Positions 17,898-26,967 of a stretch of 64,000 nt of DNA are shown here, in pieces; position 1 is the stretch's first letter; each line of letters starts with the position of its first letter. Location of the stretch: contig CAMMAZ010000001.1 in the NCBI GenBank assembly GCA_946493765.1, positions 1 through 64,000 on the forward strand, read 5' to 3'. The notes under the pieces were generated by a model, which saw only the letters and a program-made list of their open reading frames with translations, was not told where the DNA came from and did not search any database. The stretch is from an uncultured Clostridia bacterium. GTDB taxonomy: Bacteria > Bacillota > Clostridia > Oscillospirales > Acutalibacteraceae. A program made the translations under genes and the position numbers.

Positions 17898-17966
17898 AAA
17901 AGTTGTTGTAGTTTACATGAATTTAATGTAAAAACCTGCATAAAAACAGGGTAAAATGGTGATTTT

Positions 17967-18497
17967 TTGAGTAAATTTGCAAACGATTTTTTTCGGTATG
18001 GCGCCAAAAGAGGGAAATGGGCGATGTTTTGCAGCGTGCTGACCAATTACACGATTCGTTTTTTGTGGGTCATGCGGCTTGCAGAAACCAGACCGTTTGG
18101 AAAATTCTTTAAACTGGTGCGATTTCGTATGAACCGGAAATACGGTTTGAATATTTCCGGCAAAAACATCGGTGCGGGACTGTATCTCGGACATGCGCAC
18201 AATATTGACGTGAACCCAAGCGCAGTTTTGGGAAAAAACTGCAATCTTTCCAAAGGTGTGACGATCGGGCAGGAAAACAGAGGCGCCCGCAAAGGAGCGC
18301 CGAGCTTGGGCGATTGTGTTTGGGTCGGCACAAATGCCGTGATCGTCGGAAAAATCACCATTGGCGACGATGTGCTCATCGCACCGAATACATATGTAAA
18401 CTGCAATGTTCCGTCGCATTCGATCGTTCTGGGCAATCCCTGCCGGGTCATTTCCCGGGCAAACGCAACGGCGTGTTATATTGAAAATAAAGTTTAA
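17967..18497 (+). CDS. serine acetyltransferase-like O-acetyltransferase
   Basis: A 176-residue left-handed beta-helix acetyltransferase. Hexapeptide repeats run from about residue 60 to 160, with the catalytic GHAHNIDV near 73, GVTIGQ, and VWVGTNAVIVGKITIGDDV. It resembles the C-terminal half of CysE, but the N-terminal oligomerisation region is replaced by a short hydrophobic segment. With its place among glycan genes this suggests acetylation of a sugar, not serine. The TTG at 17967 is the best start (GGTGAT just upstream); no ATG is suitably placed. It is driven by the promoter at 17869. Confidence 0.75.
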   Translation: MSKFANDFFRYGAKRGKWAMFCSVLTNYTIRFLWVMRLAETRPFGKFFKLVRFRMNRKYGLNISGKNIGAGLYLGHAHNIDVNPSAVLGKNCNLSKGVTIGQENRGARKGAPSLGDCVWVGTNAVIVGKITIGDDVLIAPNTYVNCNVPSHSIVLGNPCRVISRANATACYIENKV

Positions 18498-18540
18498 CTG
18501 CAAATTCTTTCCATTATTCATATTGTGAAAGGAAATAAGA

Positions 18541-19683
18541 ATGAGTTTTACAACTGTATGTTTTACAGGCATCTTTTACTGGGTTATTGCTCACATTATA
18601 TTATCATTAACCAGAAATGATAAAATTACAATAAAGATAAACAGTTGCTCAAAATGTTCATTTTATCGTTTTCAGCTTGTTTTGGCGTTTATCATTTTAT
18701 GTGTGTTTTCAACATTTCGGTTGGTGACAAGTGATGGTACCGGTGGAACAGACGCTTATACTTATATCTTGAATTTTCTATCTGTTACGCCGCAGGAATT
18801 TTTTAAGTCGATTACTTTAGATAATATATTTCATAAAACTACCTTTGAACCTTTATATACATTATTAGCCTTGGCGGTCAGGCAGATAACGAGCGATTAT
18901 CATGTTTTTTTTGCTGTGGCATATGGTTTTATTTCGTTTTCAATCATTTTATGTCTGAAAACTTTTATTGTTAAAAATCAGAATGGATATATTCCATTAT
19001 TATATTTCATTTATTTACTGCTTATTACATTCAATATTTTAAGAACAGGACTTGCTGTTTCATGGGTCTTGCTTGCCATTGTCAAGCTGAGCAAAAATAA
19101 AAATTTATCTGCCGTTTTATGCGTTGCGATTGGAATTCTGTTCCATTATTCAACGGTTGTGTTTCTGTTGTTTCTTTTTTTGTATTTTATTTTTAGAAAA
19201 AATATATGGGAACATATTTTTATCAAGACAATCGTGTGTTTGGCTGCATGTTATTTTTTGTCTATGATTTCCAGATCGTTTATTGCGGAAACCTCATACT
19301 CAGGTTATTTGAGAGATTTTGACGAAGTTTCAATTTGGGGTAGATTGCCTATTGTTCTATTATGGCTTTGTGTGTTACTGTTGCATAAGCAGCTCAAAGA
19401 AAAATTACAGGGAAACACTCTTTTGATATTGTGCTGTATGTTCGACTTCGTTGCGCTTCCTTTTAATTTTATAAGCTTTTGGCGCATGCAGTATTATTTT
19501 TTGATTCCTAGATTATTTATGTGGAATGAATTGGTCGACATAGTGGATCAGCAATATTTAAAAAATGATGTTACACGCGTTATTTTCAAAATTTTGGTTT
19601 ATGCTTTATTTTTTTCGTGGTTTATATTTAGACTTTATCGGTCAGATGGATCCAATTTGGTTCCGTATCAATTTTCGTTTTAA
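18541..19683 (+). CDS. EpsG-family O-antigen/exopolysaccharide polymerase (Wzy-type)
   Basis: A 380-residue integral membrane protein with roughly ten helices and the EpsG pattern early in the chain: LVLAFIILCVFSTFRLVTSDGTGGTDAYTY, in which FR and GTD-Y-Y are the conserved elements (here cited in pieces: FSTFRL, GGTDAYTY). A large periplasmic-side loop and FVYILLLI-like helices follow. GAAAGGAAATAAG precedes the ATG. The gene is visibly more AT-rich than its neighbours, as polymerase genes often are, which is a sign of exchange between strains. It would join repeat units exported by the flippase that follows. Confidence 0.75.
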   Translation: MSFTTVCFTGIFYWVIAHIILSLTRNDKITIKINSCSKCSFYRFQLVLAFIILCVFSTFRLVTSDGTGGTDAYTYILNFLSVTPQEFFKSITLDNIFHKTTFEPLYTLLALAVRQITSDYHVFFAVAYGFISFSIILCLKTFIVKNQNGYIPLLYFIYLLLITFNILRTGLAVSWVLLAIVKLSKNKNLSAVLCVAIGILFHYSTVVFLLFLFLYFIFRKNIWEHIFIKTIVCLAACYFLSMISRSFIAETSYSGYLRDFDEVSIWGRLPIVLLWLCVLLLHKQLKEKLQGNTLLILCCMFDFVALPFNFISFWRMQYYFLIPRLFMWNELVDIVDQQYLKNDVTRVIFKILVYALFFSWFIFRLYRSDGSNLVPYQFSF

Positions 19684-19707
19684 AAGATGAATCTGAAAGG
19701 GGATTTT

Positions 19708-21219
19708 ATGGCAGATAAAAAATTATATAACAGTCCTTCTTTTGATTCGTTGTTATTATCTTTTGTAAAGGTTTTCACCATCGGCGTCGGCATTGTGTCG
19801 ACCATGATTCTGTCCAAATTTTTGTCTTTGTCTCAGATCGGTACATATTCGCAGGGAAATCTACTGATTTCTTCCGTCACTTCTGTTACCGTTTTAGGAT
19901 TGGTCGATGCAGGCAATTTTTTTTATAACCGTTCAAGAGATAAGGCGGAGCGCGGGAAATACATCAACACCATTTTCGGCATTGAACTGCTCGTCGGCAT
20001 TGTGACCGCGATCGTGATGCTCGCCTGCACGGCGCCGATCACCGCCTACTTTGAAAATCCGGAGCTTGCCGGCATTATTGTTTATATTGTGCTGCGGCCG
20101 ATGATCAGCAACATGACGACGACTTTGCAGGTGCTGCAGGTGGCGATCGGTCGCGCGAAGAGCATCGCCGTGCGCAACGCCATCATGTCGGTGTTTAAAC
20201 TTACCGTTGTTTCCATCACGGCGTTTGTGACGCAAAACATCATCACGATCTTTGCTTCCTATCTTGTGATGGACATTTTGATGCTTTTGTGGTTTGCCTT
20301 TAATTATTTCAAAGAAGAGCAACTGATCAATCCGCTGAAAATCAGCAGGAATCTGATCCGGCCGATCCTTGCATTCAGCGTTCCGATGGGCGTTTATGTC
20401 ATGACAAATTCGCTTGCCCGCGATCTGGACAAGTATGTGATCGGCTGGTTTGAGTCCACAGAACGGCTCGCGATTTATTCCAACTGCGCCACGCTGCTGC
20501 CTTTCGATATTGTGTCTTCCGCTTTTTTGACCATCATGATCCCGATGATGACGCGGTTTATTGCCAATAAGCAGTATGAACAAGGAAGACAGTTGTTCCA
20601 ATGCTATCTTCGGATCGGTTATTTATCCACCTTTGTTTTTACCGTGGCGGCGATTATCTGTTCCAGAGAAATGATTCTGGTGCTTTATTCTGCGGAATAT
20701 CTGCCGGGACAGAATGTGTTCATTCTTTACACCATCGTCGACATGTTAAAATTTGCAAATTTATCGCTTGTGCTCAGCGCAAAAGGGAGAACCAAAACGC
20801 TGATGTGCATATCCTTAGCGTCTTTAGGGCTCAACCTTGTGCTCAATATTTTGTTTTATTGGGCGTTCGGGTTCACAGGACCTGCGATCGCCACCGTGCT
20901 GATCACGCTGCTGTCAAGTGTTGTTCTTTGCTCGATCAGCGCCGGTATTTTGCATACCAAGATCGTAAAACTTTTGAACTTTAAGGAAATCGGCATTTTT
21001 ATTTTGGAATTGGCTGTTTTCGGCGCAGGCGCATATGCGCTGCAATCAGTTTTAGATAGGGCGGGCTGGAGCCCTTATCTGATTTTGGTATTGGTCGGCG
21101 GCGCGTTCTGCGGCATTCTGTTTCTGATCAATTTCAGAAAAATAAAGTCGCTGTTCCGCGAGATCGATCAAATCGGAAAAAAGAATGATGAAATGAGGAT
21201 GGAAGAAAACAATGGTTAA
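19708..21219 (+). CDS. oligosaccharide flippase (Wzx/MATE-like)
   Basis: 503 residues with about twelve to fourteen helices in the polysaccharide-exporter arrangement. It starts SLLLSFVKVFTIGVGIVST and has LSLSQIGTYSQGNLL near residue 45 and the PMGVYVMTNSLARDLDKYVIG region near 230, where charged residues interrupt helices as in Wzx. The ATG at 19708 follows GAAAGGGG; an upstream ATG at 19687 lacks a site. It overlaps wecC by 8 bases. It would carry undecaprenyl-linked repeat units across the membrane to the Wzy protein encoded upstream. Confidence 0.85.
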   Translation: MADKKLYNSPSFDSLLLSFVKVFTIGVGIVSTMILSKFLSLSQIGTYSQGNLLISSVTSVTVLGLVDAGNFFYNRSRDKAERGKYINTIFGIELLVGIVTAIVMLACTAPITAYFENPELAGIIVYIVLRPMISNMTTTLQVLQVAIGRAKSIAVRNAIMSVFKLTVVSITAFVTQNIITIFASYLVMDILMLLWFAFNYFKEEQLINPLKISRNLIRPILAFSVPMGVYVMTNSLARDLDKYVIGWFESTERLAIYSNCATLLPFDIVSSAFLTIMIPMMTRFIANKQYEQGRQLFQCYLRIGYLSTFVFTVAAIICSREMILVLYSAEYLPGQNVFILYTIVDMLKFANLSLVLSAKGRTKTLMCISLASLGLNLVLNILFYWAFGFTGPAIATVLITLLSSVVLCSISAGILHTKIVKLLNFKEIGIFILELAVFGAGAYALQSVLDRAGWSPYLILVLVGGAFCGILFLINFRKIKSLFREIDQIGKKNDEMRMEENNG

Positions 21220-22432
21220 TGTGATCGGACTGGGTTATATCGGGCTTCCGACTGCGCTGATGCTGGCGTCGCACGGTCTGGAGGTTGTCGGAACGGACTA
21301 CAAAAAAGAGCTTGTGGACACCCTGCGGGCAGGCGAGACCACCTTTGATGAGGCAGGTCTGGACGAACTGTTCAAACAGGCGGTGGAAGCCGGTATTCGG
21401 TTTTCGACCGAATATATGCGCACCGATATGTATATCGTTTCGGTGCCGACGCCTTATGACAAGGCTTCTAAAAAAATCGATCCGCATTTTGTGGTCGATG
21501 CGGTGAAAGCGGTGTTGACAGTCTGTCAAAAGGGTGCTATCGTGGTGATCGAATCGACCATATCACCCGGAACGATCGATCGGTTTGTGCGGCCGGTGAT
21601 CGAAAACAGCGGTTTTCACATTGGAGAAGATATTCATCTTGTGCATGCGCCGGAACGCATTATTCCGGGAAATATGATCTATGAATTAAAACACAACGCC
21701 CGGACCATCGGCGCCGACAGTCCCGAAATCGGGGAAAAGGTCAAAGATGTCTATGCTTCTTTCTGCGAAGGCGATATTGTCGTGACCGACATCCGCACGG
21801 CCGAAATGACCAAGGTGGTTGAAAACACCTTCCGCGATATCAATATCGCGTTTGCCAACGAACTGGCAAAAATCTGCCGCAGCGACAACATGGATGTTTA
21901 TGAGATCATCCGCATTGCAAACAAACATCCGCGCGTTAATATTCTTTCGCCGGGTCCCGGTGTGGGCGGACACTGCATTTCTGTTGATCCGTGGTTTTTG
22001 GTCGGCGATTATCCCGGACTTGCCAATCTCATTCGCACCGCCCGGCAGATCAATGATTCCATGCCGGAATTTGTGCTGGGACGCATTGCGGATATTATGG
22101 AGGAAAACGGTATTTCCGACGCTACTAAGGTCGGCTTATATGGACTCACCTACAAGGAAAATGTTGACGACACGCGCGAAAGTCCCACCTTGCAGCTGCT
22201 CGATTGCATGAAACGGCATTTAGCGAGCGGGATCAAGGTCTATGATCCGTTTATCAGCCGGGATATAGTCGCCAATCAATATCATGATCTGGATGCTTTT
22301 TTGCAGGACGTCGACATGGTGGTGATTATGGTCGGACACAATGAAATCAGAGAAAACTTAGATAAACTTGTAGACAAGGTCGTTTTGGATACGCGGAATA
22401 TCTGCAAAGAAGGGGACGTGTATCATCTATGA
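21212..22432 (+). CDS. wecC: UDP-N-acetyl-D-mannosaminuronic acid dehydrogenase
   Basis: A 406-residue nucleotide-sugar dehydrogenase. The NAD-binding loop GLGYIGLPTA is at residues 5-14. SVPTPYD, IESTISPGTID, HAPERIIPG and the active-site block GPGVGGHCISVDPWFL with the catalytic Cys near 254 follow, and YKENVDDTRESP closes the UDP-sugar site. The HAPERIIPG version with adjacent wecB points to UDP-ManNAc as substrate, oxidised twice to UDP-ManNAcA. It overlaps wecB by ATGA. Substrate choice is by analogy with Wec and Cap systems. Confidence 0.9.
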   Translation: MVNVIGLGYIGLPTALMLASHGLEVVGTDYKKELVDTLRAGETTFDEAGLDELFKQAVEAGIRFSTEYMRTDMYIVSVPTPYDKASKKIDPHFVVDAVKAVLTVCQKGAIVVIESTISPGTIDRFVRPVIENSGFHIGEDIHLVHAPERIIPGNMIYELKHNARTIGADSPEIGEKVKDVYASFCEGDIVVTDIRTAEMTKVVENTFRDINIAFANELAKICRSDNMDVYEIIRIANKHPRVNILSPGPGVGGHCISVDPWFLVGDYPGLANLIRTARQINDSMPEFVLGRIADIMEENGISDATKVGLYGLTYKENVDDTRESPTLQLLDCMKRHLASGIKVYDPFISRDIVANQYHDLDAFLQDVDMVVIMVGHNEIRENLDKLVDKVVLDTRNICKEGDVYHL

Positions 22433-23523
22433 AAACGATTCTGATCGTTTTCGGCACACGACCGGAAGCTATCAAAATGTGCCCGCTTGTGAAAGAATTT
22501 AAGGCGCGCAAAAACGTGAAAACAGTCGTTTGCGTTACCGGTCAGCACCGGCAGATGCTGGATCAGGTCCTGCATGCCTTTCATGTCAAGCCGGATTTTG
22601 ATTTGTCTGTCATGCAGAGCAATCAGACGCTGTTCGAGGTGACCGAAAAGGTGCTGCACGGCATCAAACAGGTGCTCAGTGAAGTCAAACCCGACGTTGT
22701 GCTGGTGCATGGGGACACGACAACCACCTTTGCAGCGGCGCTTGCCTGTTTTTACATGCGCATTCCTGTGGGTCATGTGGAAGCCGGCCTACGCACCCAC
22801 AATATTTATTCGCCCTATCCGGAAGAATTCAACCGGCAGGCCGTTTCCATTGTTGCAAAATACAATTTTGCCCCGACCGAACAGGCAAAGCAAAATTTAA
22901 TTGCCGAGGGAAAAGATGAAAATAGCATTTATGTGACCGGGAACACCGCCATTGATGCATTGCGGACAACCGTTAAGAAAAATTACACCCACGAATATCT
23001 GGATTGGGCAAAAGACGCACGACTGATCCTGATAACTGCACACCGGCGTGAAAATCTGGGTGAACCGATGTGCAATATGTTCCGGGCAATCAAACGTATT
23101 ATCGACGAATACGACGATGTGAAAGCGATTTATCCGATCCATTTGAATCCGGTTATCCGTAAAACGGCCAATATGATCTTCGGCAACGATGAAAAGATCA
23201 AACTTGTAGAGCCGTTGGATGTGTTGGACTTTCATAATTTCCTGGATCGCTGTTATCTTGTTTTAACAGATTCCGGCGGCATTCAGGAGGAAGCGCCGAG
23301 CCTCGGAAAACCCGTTCTTGTCATGCGGGACACGACGGAACGGCCGGAAGGGATCGCGTCGGGGACGCTGCGTCTTGTCGGTGTAAAAGAAGATGTGATT
23401 TATGAAAATTTCAAATTGCTGCTCGACGACAAAAAGACCTATCAGCAAATGAGCCGCGCCTCCAATCCCTATGGAGACGGACTTGCATCCAAACGTATTG
23501 CCGATGTGCTTTGCGGCGGGTAA
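22429..23523 (+). CDS. wecB: UDP-N-acetylglucosamine 2-epimerase (non-hydrolysing)
   Basis: 364 residues, the standard length. It has VFGTRPEAIKMCPLV at the start, VCVTGQHRQMLD, VLVHGDTTTTFAAAL, GHVEAGLRT, PYPEEFNRQ, TAHRRENLG, and the C-terminal LTDSGGIQEEAPSLGKPVLV with the UDP-binding Glu. It interconverts UDP-GlcNAc and UDP-ManNAc, giving the substrate for the dehydrogenase encoded directly upstream. In Firmicutes the product can also feed teichoic acid linkage units. A gap of 53 bases without a clear promoter separates it from the nucleotidyltransferase gene. Confidence 0.95.
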   Translation: MKTILIVFGTRPEAIKMCPLVKEFKARKNVKTVVCVTGQHRQMLDQVLHAFHVKPDFDLSVMQSNQTLFEVTEKVLHGIKQVLSEVKPDVVLVHGDTTTTFAAALACFYMRIPVGHVEAGLRTHNIYSPYPEEFNRQAVSIVAKYNFAPTEQAKQNLIAEGKDENSIYVTGNTAIDALRTTVKKNYTHEYLDWAKDARLILITAHRRENLGEPMCNMFRAIKRIIDEYDDVKAIYPIHLNPVIRKTANMIFGNDEKIKLVEPLDVLDFHNFLDRCYLVLTDSGGIQEEAPSLGKPVLVMRDTTERPEGIASGTLRLVGVKEDVIYENFKLLLDDKKTYQQMSRASNPYGDGLASKRIADVLCGG

Positions 23524-23576
23524 TTTGTTTTCCGTTGAACTTAAATTTGAAAGTTGATCTATGAAAGGGGACCGGC

Positions 23577-24680
23577 ATGACCGCAAAGCAATATTTGATT
23601 CACTGCGTTTCCTGCGCACTGCACGGACGCAAAGCCATATTGTCGGATGACATAAGACTGGACTCATTTTATGCGCTTTGTGAAAAACATCATGTCGCAC
23701 CGATGGTGTATGACGCGCTGGAAGGAGTCGCCTCTGCAGCGCAGCTGCACCCTTTTGAACAAAGCCGCAATAAAGCGATCGCCCGAACAGCCATTCAGCA
23801 AAATGAAAGTGCATTGTTATCCGGAATTTTTCAAACACAGGGAATCAAGGCCGTTCATTTTAAAGGGGATAACATTTCCCGGCTTTATCCTTCGCCGGAG
23901 ATGCGTGTTTCCTCCGATATCGATTTTCTGATCGATGCAAAACAAAGAGACAATGTGAAAGCTGTTATGGAACAGCAGGGTTACCAAACGATGCATTTTA
24001 AGGATTCGGATGTTGATGTTTATTATAAGCTGCCGGTTCTGAATGTGGAAATACATACCTGTTTGTTTGAAGATCATGGCTTTAACGGTTATTTTGACGA
24101 TTATTTGAAACGCGCGGTCATGTGTGGCGAAGGTTTTCGTTTTTCACAAGCCGATTTCTATATTTATGCTGTGGCGCATTTTTATAAACACTATAACGCT
24201 TCGGGCTGCGGCATCCGTTTTTTGATCGATCATTATTTATTAGGGCGGGCTGTGGCAGATGCAGATCTTCAAGTCAATGACGAACTTGAAAAGATCGGGT
24301 TATTGGATTTTAAAATGAAAATGGATACAATCGCCCAAAAATGGTTTGCCGATGTTTATGCACCGGCAGCTATGGATGATTTTGAAGGTTACATTCTTGC
24401 AAGCGGCATCTATGGAACGACAGAGGGCAACATCCAAAACAAAAAAGCAAAGCTCACAAAAAAATATGGGAAGCGTTCCGCTGCTTTTATTTATTGCTTG
24501 AAAAGACTTTTTCCGACTTACAGGCAGCTGTGCACCCCTTTTCCGGTGTTGCGCCGTTATCCTTTTCTGCTGCCGTTTGTTTGGATATTCCGGTGGGGAA
24601 AAGGCCTTACGAAAATAAAGAAAATAGCGCATGAAATCAAACTGCTCTTAAAAAAAGAAAAATATCAGAAAGATATTTAA
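23577..24680 (+). CDS. nucleotidyltransferase-fold protein (PF14907-like)
   Basis: A 367-residue soluble protein. The middle carries GIKAVHFKGDNISRLYP followed by the MRVSSDIDFLID pattern, the G-S/D-x-D-x-D signature of the nucleotidyltransferase fold. A paired FHEEHH-like segment is replaced here by LNVEIHTCLFED. Helical regions flank it. Such proteins are common in exopolysaccharide loci and next to some peptide-modification genes, but their reaction is unknown. ATG 23577 has GAAAGGGG upstream. Between wecB and the initiating transferase it may act on a lipid-linked sugar (inference). Confidence 0.7.
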   Translation: MTAKQYLIHCVSCALHGRKAILSDDIRLDSFYALCEKHHVAPMVYDALEGVASAAQLHPFEQSRNKAIARTAIQQNESALLSGIFQTQGIKAVHFKGDNISRLYPSPEMRVSSDIDFLIDAKQRDNVKAVMEQQGYQTMHFKDSDVDVYYKLPVLNVEIHTCLFEDHGFNGYFDDYLKRAVMCGEGFRFSQADFYIYAVAHFYKHYNASGCGIRFLIDHYLLGRAVADADLQVNDELEKIGLLDFKMKMDTIAQKWFADVYAPAAMDDFEGYILASGIYGTTEGNIQNKKAKLTKKYGKRSAAFIYCLKRLFPTYRQLCTPFPVLRRYPFLLPFVWIFRWGKGLTKIKKIAHEIKLLLKKEKYQKDI

Positions 24681-24720
24681 ATAAATTGATTTATATTATT
24701 TTTTAAGAAAGGATGTCTTT

Positions 24721-25419
24721 ATGGCAGAGAACCTTGAAGTGCGGGACGCCGCTTCTGTCGTTTTGGAACCTGCTGCACCCGCTTCGGTTACATATCAACC
24801 CGAATATACCGTTGAAACGATCGATGTTGTAGATGCGATCTCCCTCTATTCGATCACAAAACGGCTTTTCGACCTTGTTGTTTCCTTTTTGGGTATCATT
24901 GTGAGCCTGATCCCGCTGTTGTTCATTGCGGTGGCTGTGAAGCTGGATTCCGAAGGACCAGTGATCTACAAACAGGAACGACTGGGAAAGGGCGGTAAAC
25001 CCTTTATGATGCTAAAAGTCCGCTCCATGAAAGTAAATGCGGAGGAAAACGGATGTCAGTGGGCTGCGGTCGACGACGACAGGGTCACGCGCGTGGGGAA
25101 ATTCCTGCGAAAAACCAGGATGGACGAGCTGCCGCAGTTTTTTAATATTTTTGTAGGGCAGATGAGTTTTGTCGGTCCCCGGCCGGAACGGAAGGTTTTT
25201 TATGATCTGTTTGAAGGATACATCCACGGATTTCATCAACGACTGCTGGTGAAACCGGGATTGACAGGTTGGGCGCAAATCAACGGCGGCTATGATTTGA
25301 AGCCGGAAGAAAAAATTTTATTGGATATTGAGTACATAAAGAAGCGTTCGATTTTATTTGATTTGAAATGTCTTCTGTTGACCGTCAAGGTCTTTTTTAC
25401 CCACGACGGCGCAAGATAG
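24721..25419 (+). CDS. initiating sugar-phosphate (undecaprenyl-phosphate) transferase
   Basis: 232 residues. After a 45-residue polar N-terminal extension comes one re-entrant hydrophobic helix (about 57-77, preceded by KRLFDL) and the catalytic domain of the bacterial sugar transferase family: [39 protein letters not shown] with the Asp-Glu pair, SFVGPRPER, and [12 protein letters not shown]. It transfers a sugar phosphate from a UDP-sugar to undecaprenyl phosphate to begin each repeat unit. The N-terminal extension is unusual and has no recognised domain. AAGAAAGGATG precedes the ATG. Confidence 0.9.
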   Translation: MAENLEVRDAASVVLEPAAPASVTYQPEYTVETIDVVDAISLYSITKRLFDLVVSFLGIIVSLIPLLFIAVAVKLDSEGPVIYKQERLGKGGKPFMMLKVRSMKVNAEENGCQWAAVDDDRVTRVGKFLRKTRMDELPQFFNIFVGQMSFVGPRPERKVFYDLFEGYIHGFHQRLLVKPGLTGWAQINGGYDLKPEEKILLDIEYIKKRSILFDLKCLLLTVKVFFTHDGAR

Positions 25420-25464
25420 GAATCATATTTTCTATTTAACTTTTGTTGCAGGAGAAAAATAACA

Positions 25465-25493
25465 TTGACTCCCGACAGAAAAATTAGTATAAT
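25465..25493 (+). promoter_or_regulatory. sigma-A promoter of the Wzz/BY-kinase/phosphatase module
   Basis: TTGACT at 25465-25470, 17 bp, TATAAT at 25488-25493, followed by TAGGAG and ATG 25525. The control module can therefore be expressed apart from the biosynthetic genes. Confidence 0.85.
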
Positions 25494-25524
25494 ACCAATA
25501 CATATAGCATTAGGAGAAATCAAT

Positions 25525-26202
25525 ATGGAAATCGATATTTTCAGTCTTATAAAATCCGTCCTGAAAAGATGGTACCTCGTTTTGCTCAGCGCTCTTTTAG
25601 GGGCAGGCATTTTATTTGTTTACAGTTATTTTTTCGTTACGCCCATGTATACCTCTTCTGCATCGCTGTATATCAGTATGACGACGGTATCGGACGGCAT
25701 TGAAAAACAAACTTCAAACGATATAGCGGCCGCGCAGAGAATTGCAATGTCTTATGCTGAGATTTTTCAAAGTTCTTCTGTTTCCGAAGCCGTTGCGGAT
25801 CAAATGAACAATCAATATTCTGCAAGACAGATCCAAAACAGTATGAGCGTCGAGGTGCCGGAAGACACGCAGCTCATCATGGTTTCCGTTTCGACCTCGA
25901 ATGCAAAAACCTCTCAGACCATCGCAAGTTTGATTGTCAGCGAAGGAATTGCCAAAGTACAGGAAGTTTCTGTTTCAGACAGTATCACTGTCATGGACGA
26001 AGCGGATCTGCCGACGGCTCCGTCTTCTCCGAACGTAAAACTCAACACGGTTTTGGGCTTTCTCGCCGGTTTATTGGTGTGTGTTGTTGTCGTTTGTATT
26101 ATTGATGTTTATAACACACGTATCAAATCCCCGCAGGACTTTATCGATACCTTTAAAGATATAGCGGTAATTGGTGTTATTCCGAAAATGCAGGAGGATT
26201 AA
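25525..26202 (+). CDS. chain-length determinant/BY-kinase activator (Wzz, CpsC/YveK type)
   Basis: A 225-residue protein with two membrane helices (about 15-37 and 175-197) around an extracytoplasmic domain. The second helix is preceded by the proline-rich PTAPSSPNVKLN motif typical of Wzz domains. ATG 25525 follows TAGGAG, downstream of the promoter at 25465-25493; an in-frame ATG further up would place the start inside that promoter. In Firmicutes this subunit binds and activates the separate cytoplasmic tyrosine kinase encoded 2 bases downstream and so governs polymer length and export. Confidence 0.9.
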   Translation: MEIDIFSLIKSVLKRWYLVLLSALLGAGILFVYSYFFVTPMYTSSASLYISMTTVSDGIEKQTSNDIAAAQRIAMSYAEIFQSSSVSEAVADQMNNQYSARQIQNSMSVEVPEDTQLIMVSVSTSNAKTSQTIASLIVSEGIAKVQEVSVSDSITVMDEADLPTAPSSPNVKLNTVLGFLAGLLVCVVVVCIIDVYNTRIKSPQDFIDTFKDIAVIGVIPKMQED

Positions 26203-26204
26203 CA

Positions 26205-26912
26205 ATGAAAAAAAGAGAAAAGAATAATTCAAATACTATTAATCAAAGCACACCTTTTTTGATTACGGAAGCATATAAAGCTGCCAGAACCAACTTGATG
26301 TTTATGATCAATAAGCAGGAACAAAAAAGGGGAGTTGTTTTTACCAGCTATCTGCCGATGGATGGAAAATCGACAACCTGTGTCAACATGGCGATCACCT
26401 TTGCGCAAACAGGCGCTAAAATATTGGTGATCGACGCTGACATGCGAAATCCAACGGCACATGAGTTGTTGCAGGTGCAGGCCGGACCGGGGCTGTCCGA
26501 TAAACTCGGCGGTATTGTGCAAGAAGAGCTTTGTATTTACAGAACATCGGTGGAAAATTTGTTTTTGATGCCAGCCGGAACACAGCCACCTAACCCGACA
26601 GAACTGCTGCTGCGGCGCAGTATGGATGAACTTTTGGATACCCTTTCACCTTTGTTTGATTATATTTTTATCGATGCACCGCCGATTGGCCTTGTAACTG
26701 ACGCGGTCGTTCTGGGATCTAAAACGGATGGGGTCATTTTTGTTGTTAATGGGGAAACGACAAAAAAGGAATATGTCCGTAAAATGCAGAATGACCTGCA
26801 GCTTGCTGGTGTCAATCTGATCGGTTGCATTTTAAATTCATTTAACAATGCAAATGTGTTTAGTAAAGCCAAGAGGAATCCTCATTATAAAAATTATTAT
26901 GGGGTAAATTAA
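26205..26912 (+). CDS. CpsD/CapB-type bacterial tyrosine kinase
   Basis: A 235-residue P-loop kinase of the BY family. Walker A is LPMDGKSTTCVNMA near residues 46-60, where PMDG replaces the more usual PGEG. Walker A-prime is ILVIDADMRNPT and Walker B is YIFIDAPP. The C-terminus ends in a short tyrosine cluster (HYKNYYGVN), the autophosphorylation site in this family. EAYKAARTNLMF near the start is the oligomerisation motif. With the Wzz protein upstream and the phosphatase downstream it forms the usual phosphorylation cycle for capsule control. Confidence 0.9.
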   Translation: MKKREKNNSNTINQSTPFLITEAYKAARTNLMFMINKQEQKRGVVFTSYLPMDGKSTTCVNMAITFAQTGAKILVIDADMRNPTAHELLQVQAGPGLSDKLGGIVQEELCIYRTSVENLFLMPAGTQPPNPTELLLRRSMDELLDTLSPLFDYIFIDAPPIGLVTDAVVLGSKTDGVIFVVNGETTKKEYVRKMQNDLQLAGVNLIGCILNSFNNANVFSKAKRNPHYKNYYGVN

Positions 26913-26967
26913 TATTCTGTTATTTGTATCGGATATTGTCTTTTATATTTGTATTGGGAAGTTCAAA

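Noticed and set aside
17967-18497. Housekeeping serine acetyltransferase CysE
   Set aside because: The N-terminal domain of CysE is missing, no cysteine genes are near, and the gene lies among glycan genes.
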